Positions 35,227-42,626 of a DNA stretch of 42,626 nucleotides are shown piece after piece. Position numbers and translations under genes: made by a program. Position 1 is the first letter of the stretch; each line of letters opens with the position of its first letter. Below the pieces are notes generated by a model. It saw nothing but the letters and a program-made list of their open reading frames with translations, did not search any database and had not been told where the DNA came from. Source of the DNA: Ceratorhiza oryzae-sativae (lineage: Eukaryota > Basidiomycota > Agaricomycetes > Cantharellales > Ceratobasidiaceae); assembly GCA_030998015.1 (NCBI GenBank), contig JARWMV010000124.1:1-42626 (forward strand), given 5' to 3'.

Positions 35227-35856
35227 TCATATTATTCGTAGTATCTACTCGAATTGTACCAACTCCTCCAAAAAATTCTGGTAACTGGCCCAATAATTCC
35301 TTATCTCTGATATTTAATCCAACCCCAAATTGGGGGTGTAGATTTGCCTGCGCAAATCTTGGACCCTCCAGCCTGTTTTGTAACTGGTATCTTTGTAAAT
35401 TGAAGTAGAAAAAGAACCCTCAGCGTCGACTAACCCTGAGACAAAGTAAGGATTAAGTTTTGCTTTTTCATGACTTGATGTAGAAAAATTTGAACTATTT
35501 AATTGTTTAGAAGGGATTTTGATAAGATAGTTTCTTTCGAAACCCATTAGAGTACACCTTAATTGCAATGTAAATGCTACTAAAGCATCGCAATAACTAC
35601 CGTCTACTCGTTGCTCTTTTACAAATATTGTAACTACTAAGAATAAACAAAAACATTTCACTAAGGTAATTAAAATATCTGACTTAGATCCGCGATTGCC
35701 CATTTCTCTTTCGATCATATTAAAACTTGTTACTATACATGAGTGATTAGTTCATCCACACATAAACTTTCGAATATGGCTTAGTATTTTAATCTTTAGG
35801 GTGTCCCCGGAGTTTGATAGTTTTCCCCATAATGGAGTTTTCCCAGAACTCCAAAC

Positions 35857-36396
35857 AGGTTTAAATCTTGACTTTTCAGTTGGAATTGCCCCTAGAATAG
35901 GTGAGTAATCTGGGTCTTCTAGCCGCGCTAGAGAATGGGGTCCTTTTGATTCGGTGATCGGCTGTAGCCTTATTTGATTTTCAGTGTCGGCTAAAGTCGA
36001 TAAATTAGCCGTGCTATGTCGCGGCATTGTCGGAGCATAGTATGATTTCAGATTTTGTTCTGTAAAGTAAAAACATAAGCTTATTATAACAGTTCTAGGC
36101 GTAATAGCATAAAAAGGTGTGCTAATTAGAGAAGACAATCTAAGGTAAAAATTTGTTATAATTTTATTTGCTTTTTTTCTGTTAGCATGTTCCGTAGAAG
36201 CTCCTAAGGAAGAAAAGTTATATGACAATCCTTGCCCGGCATATAGAGAAGCCGAACTAAAGCTTGGGTTAATTACTTTTTTTAATAGATGGCTTGTAGC
36301 CACATTATCAGGGCTAAACCCGATATTGCTTGGCTTAGGGTTTGGTACTGCGCTTTCAGCGCTAAAGCCGTTAGTTAGATTTGGATTATTTTTCAT
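35857..36396 (-). CDS. rps3: rps3 5' exon (exon A)
   Basis: ATG at 36394-36396 after an AT-rich leader. The first 70 or so residues are low in similarity. Then KIITNFYLRLSSLISTPFYA and ITPRTVIISLCFYFTEQ match the conserved N-terminal block of fungal mitochondrial S3. The exon ends at a CCT (35857), followed by GTTTGGAGTTCTGGG..., which has the same layout as the exon B/intron 2 border (a small P2-type hairpin, then AACTATCAAACTCCGGGGAC). It is free of GC elements. Assignment rests on that N-terminal block and on the downstream exons, so it is likely but not certain. Confidence 0.65.
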
Positions 36397-36574
36397 TTAT
36401 TTTTATTATTAAAGGATAAGATACGGTAACACAGTATTAATTGTTTTTTTTGGTAAAATAAATACTGCAGCTACGCTGCAGTACTCCAAATTGTTTATGG
36501 GCTGTAAGTCCTTAAAACTTTTGGTTGAATAAAAAAAACATGATTTGTATGTACGTCAGCAAATTAATTTTTCC

Positions 36575-36894
36575 TCCTCTTCCCTTTCAGCATCTACCCC
36601 CCAAACAATGCAGCGCAAGCTGCATATGTTTGGGGGAAGAGACCGCTGCCGCTGTTAGATCGCTCTATCTTACCCGTGCCCGCCTACGATCGCAGCTTAA
36701 GCTGCGGCCCGTGCGCGGCGTGCGCGGGCTCGCGGCCAGAGGGGCCGCCTCGAGCACAACCTCGGAATCAGGCGCCTCCCGTGGTGGATGGGCCCGAGCG
36801 TAGCGACGGTCCTCACCACCACGGGGGGTACGATAGAACGGCCGATTGCGGCAGCGTACTCCTAATTTTATCGCTTACGCGATAAAATTGGGGT
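36575..36894 (+). repeat. 315-nt GC-rich direct repeat, copy 2
   Basis: Near-identical to 13271-13585, with a small rearrangement around GCGGCCCGTGCGCGGCGTGC. Confidence 0.9.
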
Positions 36895-37006
36895 AAATTT
36901 ATTTCTTTAGTTTGTTTTTGGGTTCATCAGCCAAAATTATATCCTCCCTCAGCAGTGCGCAAAGGGAACCATTTGCGCGGTAGGCTAAATAGCCTCGGTT
37001 TTATGA

Positions 37007-37253
37007 CCCGTGCACGCCTGCGAACGCCTTGGCTTAAGCCAAGCAAGCTTGGCTCATATTGACCTTAAGGTCAATAATCAAGCCAAGGCGGCCCTGGCGT
37101 GCGCGCGGCGTCTGATTCCGAGGTACCCTGGAACTTAAAGTTCCAGGGTACCTCGCAATACCTCGCCGCGAACGCGGCCTCGATAACCATACCCCTCGGG
37201 TCAACAGCATGTATTTATATATAAATACAATGCTGGTTGACCCTAAGCGGGGG
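37007..37253 (+). mobile_element. PE-247 copy with TATGA target duplication
   Basis: Full 247-nt copy. TATGA repeats lie at 37002-37006 and 37254-37258. It is in non-coding sequence. Confidence 0.93.
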
Positions 37254-37661
37254 TATGATACAAAAACGACCTCTACTGAGGGACCTAATCACAAGATGGT
37301 GGCGTGTCCTCTAGCTGAAATTGTTGCACGTACGTGCAACAACTTCACGCTTGAGGCGGAACTACCCACCTACCGATTAATAAGGGGGATACCGTTTTCA
37401 TTTTTCGGGCGGTTTGAAAAATATAAATTTCGGAGAACGGAGAAAATAAAATAAGGCTAATTTGAAGAAATAGTTCCTGGCACTAAGATCGCCGTACTTA
37501 GTACGGGCTTTACTGCCCGCGCTGAGCCAACTTTCACAGCAGATGGATCGTCTTATCATTGATCGACCCTATGGCCGAAATCCTAGGATTTCGGCAGGGT
37601 AAAGTACCAGAATAAATCGTCCTGGCCAGAGATCTCAGGCGAAGCGATTTTGGGTTAAGAA

Positions 37662-37889
37662 ATGTCAACAACATTTCTATACACGGGGTTAATAGCAATT
37701 TATTTTTCGCTAATACTCTTTTCTTGCCACGCGCTGTGTGCGCGCCTAAAAGTGAAGCGTGCACTAGTGCAAACTGCTATTTTGGCAGAAAAAAGTACTG
37801 CGGTTAAAGTTATAATTTTATTTTACTCTAACTTCTCTTTTATGATATTTTATCGGTACTTTGTACTAGTTTATGATGACGAATTTTGA
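37662..37889 (+). CDS. Hypothetical small plus-strand ORF
   Basis: 75 codons with a hydrophobic N-terminus (LYTGLIAIYFSLILFSCHAL) and a basic middle, then a second hydrophobic patch. It would be the only gene on the plus strand. It does not fit atp8 or atp9. AT-rich DNA often gives such frames by chance, so the call is weak. Confidence 0.2.
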   Translation: MSTTFLYTGLIAIYFSLILFSCHALCARLKVKRALVQTAILAEKSTAVKVIILFYSNFSFMIFYRYFVLVYDDEF

Positions 37890-37963
37890 CTGAGCCCTTC
37901 GAGGCTGAAGTAAAAAACGTTTCGGAAATCCCCTCTGGTAAATTTTTAATCAAGATAATTTAC

Positions 37964-38038
37964 GAGCCGAAAAAAGGAATTGAACCCTTATTACACCGAC
38001 ATGAGCGATGAGTTTTAACCACTTAAACTATTTCAGCT
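37964..38038 (-). tRNA. tRNA with CAU anticodon (Met or Ile-lysidine)
   Basis: Acceptor AGCTGAA/TTCGGCT pairs fully (one G-U). D arm GTTT-AAGTGGTTA-AAAC; anticodon arm CATCG-CTCATGT-CGGTG; T arm AAGGG-TTCAATT-CCTTT. The discriminator is C, which is unusual. Confidence 0.85.
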
Positions 38039-38500
38039 ATTTTAAGGTTTTGTTTCAAGAGGTGAAATATCAGGATCCCTGTAAATCTAATATGACCCGT
38101 TCTCGGCGAGATAGCGGGCGTCTGATTCCGAGGTACCCTGGAACTTAAAGTTCCAGGGTACCTCGCAATACCTCGCCGCGAACGCGGCCTCGAGATCCAT
38201 ACCCACGGGGGATAGTACGCCGGAATCTTCCTTCCCGTGGGGTTAGGGACCGTCGCTCCGCTCGGGCCCATACCCCAAGCCCGAGGCGGCCCCTCTGGCC
38301 GCGAGCCCGCGCACGCCAGGGCCGCAGCTTATCCTCTAGCTAGGGGACGGGTCGGGAATCCCTCAGGCATACTGTTGCTCTTTAATATCTACTGAGCAAT
38401 TTCACCGCTCTAAAGATAGCCATACGCTGCAGTGTTCCTCCTCTTCCCTTTCAGCATCTACCCCCCAAACAATGCAGCGCAAGCTGCATATGTTTGGGGG

Positions 38501-38675
38501 TCAGATGCCACTCAAACATGTGCAGCTACGCTGCATTGTTTGAGGGGCATCCGCCCCCCAATAAGGTAATGGCCCCCCCCCCAATACGTTTGTGACGCAT
38601 TGGGAGGCCATTGCCTTATTGGGGGTCACCTGCGTCTGTGGTCGTGTTCCAGGAACACGGCCGCAGACGGGAAGA
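38501..38675 (+). repeat. 174-nt direct repeat, copy 2
   Basis: Near-identical to 14723-14896. Confidence 0.85.
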
Positions 38676-38757
38676 GCCCGCGGCAGTAAGACTGGGGCTG
38701 GACCTTAGACCAGCATCAGTCCAAATTTCACAATATCAGGGGGCATACGGTGGAATA

Positions 38758-38812
38758 ATTGACGGAAGTTGATCTGGTCAGACCAACTGACTTTTTTGCA
38801 GACGTCAATTTT
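38758..38812 (+). repeat. GGTCAGACC / GACGTCAATT repeat
   Basis: Nearly identical to 3398-3452; inverted copy at 8056-8113. AATTGACG..GACGTCAATT forms its ends. Confidence 0.8.
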
Positions 38813-39043
38813 CCATCGGCGGGGACTGCCCCCTGTCGTGCATTAAAACATACCACGACAGTGTAAGTCATGAAAAACATTTGGTTTAAATTTTACCCGT
38901 CCTCGATGGGACGGCCGCCCGGCCGAGATAGCGGGATCGCTGCGAAGCTGCCTCGTAGACCGGGTAACAACTATGGCGAAATCTTAAATTTGCCGCCTCT
39001 AAACTTTGATGGGCGGCATCCAGTGCCGTCCTAACCATACCCC

Positions 39044-39135
39044 GCCAATCGATGTAGATTTGCCTTCGCAAATCATCGATTAGTGGAGCCCTCCGCGCTT
39101 AGGCCGCCCTGCGGGCGATCAAAGAGCGCGGAGGG
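39044..39135 (+). repeat. ATCGATTAG / GCGCGGAGGG composite
   Basis: Short form without the CTGCCAAGACG hairpin. A sister copy is at 39309-39408. Confidence 0.75.
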
Positions 39136-39308
39136 ATTGAGGTTATTATTAATTAATCCGCGCAGGTCCGTTCTTAGCTCCCTCTGCAGAGGGGCGAAGA
39201 TTACCAAAAAGGACTAGGCGCGGTAGGGGCCTTAACTGTACTATCAGCGGACCCAGAGGATTCGATTCCCGACCCCCGATTTGCGCCAAATCGGACTCTT
39301 CCCTTACA

Positions 39309-39408
39309 GGCCCCCGCTAATCGATGTAGATTTGCCTTCGCAAATCATCGATTAGTGGGAGCCCTCCGCGCTTAGGCCGCCCTGCGGGCGATCAAAGAGC
39401 GCGGAGGG
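39309..39408 (+). repeat. ATCGATTAG / GCGCGGAGGG composite
   Basis: Short form, followed by a 3' part of the CCCTAACCCTGTCG composite in inverse orientation (about 39410-39462). Confidence 0.75.
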
Positions 39409-39722
39409 GAAGAGGTTCCCTAGCAGCGTGTACTTGTACACGCTGACGACAGGGTTAGGGTTAATCCAATTTGCCTTAGTTTTACCTTCTGGTCAACTAC
39501 GATGTAATAAAACCCAAGTAGTCCACAGGGAAGTGGAAAACATGGACCTTTCGCTTCGGCTTCCATTTATCAACTCACCCTGGGCTATATAGCACTGGTT
39601 GCCGTATAAATTAGGATGGAGATTTACCTCCACCCCCCAAAAACCTAAGAAGCCCTTGGAAAATAATAAGACCTGGCACGAAGTGACATGGGTCGACCTA
39701 AAATTGGTTTAAGTATTGAAAA

Positions 39723-39796
39723 TAAGACCGACGGGACTTGAACCCATATCTCATCTATTATGAGCAGATTGCATTAACCGATTATGCTACAGTCTT
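39723..39796 (-). tRNA. tRNA with CAU anticodon (Met or Ile-lysidine)
   Basis: Acceptor AAGACTG/CGGTCTT is fully paired. Anticodon arm ATCTG-CTCATAA-TAGAT gives CAU. T arm TGGG-TTCAAGT-CCCG; A discriminator. A loop CTCATAA occurs in both elongator Met and Ile2 tRNAs. Confidence 0.87.
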
Positions 39797-40435
39797 GCCC
39801 TCTGTATAGGTTTGGGAATAATGTATCTATCTCCAAAACGGTGTAAGGGCTTACAGCCCATAACCATTTTTGAGTACGGCAGCGCTCCTGTGGGCCCTCT
39901 GCGGACTTCATGGGAGCCCTAATTATATAATCAATGAAAAAAAAAAAACGCAATTTATTTTAAAATCTTACTATTAACAAATTTTGTTCACAACTTTGAT
40001 AAACCAATAAACAAAATTATAGACAAACATAATCTTCAAGTGCAATAGACCCCCAATGCATTGGGAGGCCATTGCCTTGTTGGGGGTCTACGGCACGGGT
40101 AAGCCTCTCGAGGCAGTCTTACTGCCGAGGTATTGCGAGGTAGCCTGGACCCCAGAGGTTCCAGGCTACCTCGGAATCAGGCGCCTCCCGTGGTGGATGG
40201 GCCCGAGCGTAGCGACGGTCCTCACCACCACGGGGGGTACGATAGAGCGGCCGATTGCGGCAGCGTACTACTAATTTTCGAAAATTGGGGTTTCTTTTAT
40301 GTTTTTGCCTAAGCGGCTGCAACTGTGCCCACTCATAACTTACTTAGTACACGATGTATGTTGCTTATTCCGTTATGATAGAAAATAAAGACTTTAGTTA
40401 ATTTGTACAGATCTTATTAAATAGAAGAATAACTC
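39797..40435. other. Spacer
   Basis: It contains the TTACAGCCCATAACC repeat (about 39838-39905), an AT-rich run, a CCAATGCATTGG module and a partial copy (40185-40290) of the 315-nt repeat. No gene was seen. Confidence 0.5.
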
Positions 40436-40545
40436 TAATCCGGATTCGAACCCCGCCGCTTTAAAGCGGCGGCCGGGAGTCACGCTCGCGGGGATACGCA
40501 ATTCCTGTATTCTACCCCGAGCTCTCATGAGAGCTCGCCTGCTCG
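40436..40545 (-). pseudogene. tRNA-like remnant with GC insertions
   Basis: The minus strand has GGTAGAATACAGGAATTGCG (D-loop and anticodon-like region) and GGTTCGAATCC (T loop), ending ATTAGAGTT. Between them is a GC insert around CCGCCGCTTTAAAGCGGCGG, and at the 5' side a GAGCTCTCATGAGAGCTC palindrome. A clean cloverleaf does not form, and the anticodon could be read as UGC or GCG. It may be a tRNA broken by GC modules. Confidence 0.4.
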
Positions 40546-40635
40546 GCCGCTACATCGTTAGATGGAGCGATCTACAGCAGGCGGGTGTTAAACTATAAGA
40601 ATTTGAAGCTGCTCCCGGAGGGTAATTTAGTTTAA

Positions 40636-40733
40636 CCCCAAATTGGGGGTGTAGATTTGCCTGCGCAAATCACCCCCAATTTAGGAGTCCTCAGCGCTTA
40701 GGCCGCGCCTAAAGGCGCGATCAGAGAGTTGGA
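40636..40733 (+). mobile_element. PE-98 copy
   Basis: Full 98-nt copy. Left flank TAGTTTAA, right flank TTTATAA; a possible TTTA duplication. Confidence 0.85.
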
Positions 40734-40784
40734 TTTATAAAATTTAGGGTCCCGCAGCTACGCTGCGGGACGCCATGTATATTT

Positions 40785-40868
40785 TGAGCTAAGTAGGAAT
40801 CGAACCTACCCCGACGAACACGTCAATTTTTTTACAGAAAACCCCAATTACCATTCTGGCATCAGCTC
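40785..40868 (-). tRNA. trnY: tRNA-Tyr(GUA)
   Basis: Acceptor GAGCTGA/TTAGCTC; anticodon arm GTTTT-CTGTAAA-AAAAT gives GUA; long variable arm around GACGTGTTCGTC; T arm GTAGG-TTCGATT-CCTAC. 84 nt, as expected for a class II organellar tRNA-Tyr. Confidence 0.92.
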
Positions 40869-41410
40869 AATATTTATTCGTCTTTTATTTCCCCAACGAT
40901 CGGGCGACGATTTCCCTACTGCCCCCCAAACATGTGCAGCTACGCTGCATTGTTTGAGGGGCATCCGCCCCCCAATAATGCAATGGCCTCCCAATGCGTT
41001 ACCAAGCCTGTAAGGCACGCCCTACGGGCCAACGTATTGGGGGTCAATTGTTGGGGGTCTACGGAAATCATCCCGATCGGTAGGCGCTGCCCGAGCGTGG
41101 GCCGCGCTAAGGCGCGATCTACGCTCGGGAGTTTTTTATCCCATAGTGTCCGTAATATATCGGCAAGGTAGACAAGTTGTAGTTCATTTTCTGTCACCTT
41201 AATAGTCAAAAATGAGTCCCCCTAAAATTATCACCCTTCAATGAAGGGTAGATTAGTTCGTAGGGCCGAACCACCCTGAGTTGAAGGTGGAACTACGGTC
41301 CCCTTGATAATTTTAAACCCCTTGGCAAATTAGTCTGGCCTCTATCTCGGTCAACATCGTTCCGTGGTTTGCTTCCATGCAAGATTTATAAAATCTTGCT
41401 GGACCTGTAT

Positions 41411-41582
41411 CCGCCGGCGTTAGAGGGAATCCTAAAGATTCCCTCGTAGAAAATGACGACCGTTCGTCATTTTCAGCCGGCGGCTAAATATCGATATTAT
41501 GCCGCGCACTAGCAATCGCAAACGGTTGCGATTGCTCACGTTGGTTGGTGGGACAAGTCCCACCAGCAACTAACGCGCGCGG
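41411..41582 (-). mobile_element. PE-172 copy 18
   Basis: Starts exactly where the CCGCCGGCG sequence of the 120-nt repeat lies (compare 1540 and 6883). Confidence 0.9.
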
Positions 41583-41791
41583 GCCCCCGCTCTATCGGCT
41601 AAAATCTTAGGTGTAACCCAAGATTTCAGCCGCCCTGCCTAGAGAACTGCGCTTTAGCGCACGTCTTGGCAGGGGTAATAAAGCGGAGGGTCAACGACCC
41701 GTGGGCATTGTTAACGAGGCCGCGTTCGCGGCGAGCCGCGCGCACGCCAGGGCCGCCTTGGCAAGCCAAGGCGTTCGCAGGCGTGCACGGG
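41583..41791 (-). mobile_element. PE-247 short form B, inverse
   Basis: Sits between two PE-172 copies, all in the same orientation. Confidence 0.85.
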
Positions 41792-41793
41792 TC

Positions 41794-41965
41794 CCGCCGG
41801 CGTTAGAGGGAATCCTAAAGATTCCCTCGTAGAAAATGACGACCGTTCGTCATTTTCAGCCGGCGGCTAAATATCGATATTATGCCGCGCACTAGCAATC
41901 GCAAACGGTTGCGATTGCTCACGTTGGTTGGTGGGACAAGTCCCACCAGCAACTAACGCGCGCGG
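41794..41965 (-). mobile_element. PE-172 copy 19
   Basis: Full copy, two bases after the PE-247 short form. Confidence 0.9.
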
Positions 41966-42130
41966 ACGCTAAACCACGGTTCGACTCAAGCTTCGGAGCC
42001 GTCTGTGTACGGCTTAAGCCGCACACAGACGTCTCCTCTACAAGCGTGAAATTGTTGCACGTACGTGCAACAACTTCAGAGTAGTTGATACGAGATAGGG
42101 TAGGGTTCAGCTTCATAGATGCCTTAAAAA

Positions 42131-42202
42131 TGCTCCGAGAGAGAATCGAACGCCCGTCACTATTACTTCACAATAGTGCTTTCACCACTAAGCTATCGGA
42201 GC
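42131..42202 (-). tRNA. trnF: tRNA-Phe(GAA)
   Basis: Acceptor GCTCCGA/TCGGAGC perfect; D arm AGCT-TAGTGGTGAA-AGC; anticodon arm CTATT-GTGAAGT-AATAG gives GAA; T loop TTCGATT; A discriminator. Confidence 0.92.
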
Positions 42203-42253
42203 TTGACTTATAAGGGTCACTAAATTTAACCCCTGCGACCCTAGATCCGCTCC

Positions 42254-42425
42254 CCGCCGGCGTTAGAGGGAATCCTAAAGATTCCCTCGTAGAAAATGAC
42301 GACCGTTCGTCATTTTCAGCCGGCGGCTAAATATCGATATTATGCCGCGCACTAGCAATCGCAAACGGTTGCGATTGCTCACGTTGGTTGGTGGGACAAG
42401 TCCCACCAGCAACTAACGCGCGCGG
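42254..42425 (-). mobile_element. PE-172 copy 20
   Basis: Full copy. Immediately followed by a block (42423-42577) that repeats 4640-4793, including the 47-nt derivative. Confidence 0.9.
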
Positions 42426-42509
42426 CAATGTCAGGGGTCTACTGACCCCCAAACATGTGCAGCTACGCTGCATTGTTTGGTGGGCAGCAACCCCCCGATA
42501 TTGTAATGC

Positions 42510-42556
42510 CCGCCGGCGTTAGAGGGAATCCTAAAGATTCCCTCTAACGCGCGCGG
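42510..42556 (-). mobile_element. PE-172 internal-deletion derivative, 47 nt (copy b)
   Basis: Identical in layout to 4728-4774, with the same flanks (ATATTGTAATGC / CAATGTC). Confidence 0.85.
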
Positions 42557-42626
42557 CAATGTCAGGGGTCTACGGTGACCGAGCCTGTGGGCGGCTAAAG
42601 CCGCCCACAGTCGAGGTGAAATTTGG

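Larger units (their letters stand above)
34475..35856 (-). pseudogene. LAGLIDADG_1 HEG 5' half, rps3 intron 1
   Basis: It runs on from rps3 exon A through the intron-core-like codons KLSNSGDTLK and MGNRGSKS..VKEQRVDGSYC, then LNPYFVSGLVDAEGSFSTSI (first motif), TGWRVQ, LNIRDKELLGQLPEFFGGVG, LKNIIIPHFTEYPLLTQKRA and GAHLTIEGLQQ. Inserts: a 41-nt PE-98 relic 35323-35363 flanked by TCCAA/TTGGA, PE-247 plus PE-172 34846-35226, PE-CAA 34591-34698 and PE-98 34474-34571. The protein then breaks off; the second half resumes at 32700. Confidence 0.85.
36397..37963. other. Spacer upstream of rps3
   Basis: Holds the GGACTTACAGCCCATAAAC repeat (about 36495-36520), a 320-nt repeat, a full PE-247 and AT-rich stretches. 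One plus-strand frame at 37662-37889 is described separately. Confidence 0.5.
38039..39722. other. Spacer with many GC modules and structured sequence
   Basis: No gene was recognised. It includes a GGTACCCTGGAAC hairpin block (38110-38210), the repeat 38501-38675, the GGTCAGACC repeat 38758-38812, two ATCGATTAG/GCGCGGAGGG composites and, at about 39460-39700, complex non-palindromic sequence with GGGCTATATAGC that looks structured but matches no RNA I know. Confidence 0.5.
40869..42130. other. Spacer dominated by PE elements
   Basis: Holds GC modules, a third copy of the 120-nt repeat interrupted by PE-172, then PE-172, PE-247 short and PE-172 in a row (41411-41965), then a partial CCCTAACCCTGTCG composite. 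The sequence GAGTAGTTGATACGAGATAGGG at about 42077-42098 looks like the displaced end of the interrupted 120-nt repeat. Confidence 0.55.

Overview
The window looks like part of a fungal mitochondrial genome. It has the 5' part of cox3, two nad3 copies, a complete nad2 in three exons, and rps3 in at least three pieces. It also has eight tRNA genes, group I introns, and many LAGLIDADG and GIY-YIG homing endonuclease genes (HEGs). Every recognised gene reads on the minus strand. nad2 is followed by nad3 two bases after its stop, an order common in fungal mtDNA. The recognised exons do not need TGA as tryptophan. Palindromic GC elements of this kind recall the 'double-hairpin elements' of Allomyces mtDNA and similar GC clusters in other fungi; I do not assign a species.

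Layout in the direction of transcription (high to low coordinates): tRNA-Phe, tRNA-Tyr and two CAU tRNAs (42.2-37.9 kb) in dense GC repeats; rps3 (36.4-29.0 kb) with two HEG-loaded introns, one carrying a second HEG in the middle of the first; nad2 (27.5-20.4 kb), whose introns hold one LAGLIDADG HEG and a GIY-YIG plus LAGLIDADG pair; nad3 fused in frame to a GIY-YIG ORF (20.4-17.6 kb), followed by a displaced second nad3 C-terminal copy with its own decayed GIY-YIG ORF (17.6-15.6 kb); cox3 exon 1 with a LAGLIDADG HEG (13.0-11.0 kb); a second, frameshifted copy of the same cox3 exon with a different HEG (10.4-9.6 kb); then tRNA-Met, tRNA-Glu, HEG remnants, tRNA-Leu and tRNA-Thr (8.2-1.6 kb). 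The remaining cox3 exons are not in the window.

The dominant feature is a set of GC-rich palindromic elements. I use local names. PE-172 is a 172-nt multi-hairpin unit with 20 full copies and two 47-nt derivatives. PE-247 is a composite unit of about 247 nt with shorter forms. PE-98 is a 98-nt unit. PE-CAA is a 85-118 nt double hairpin inserted at CAA-containing sites. Several PE-247 and PE-CAA copies have exact 4-6 nt direct repeats at their ends, and removing the element plus one repeat restores HEG reading frames, which indicates recent mobility. Insertions are concentrated in HEGs, introns and spacers. The nad2 exons, the nad3 core, rps3 exons A and B and the intact cox3 exon are free of them.

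Exon and intron limits come from frame-restoring joins and the usual group I ends (exon ends in T, intron ends in G). No alignment or folding program was run.
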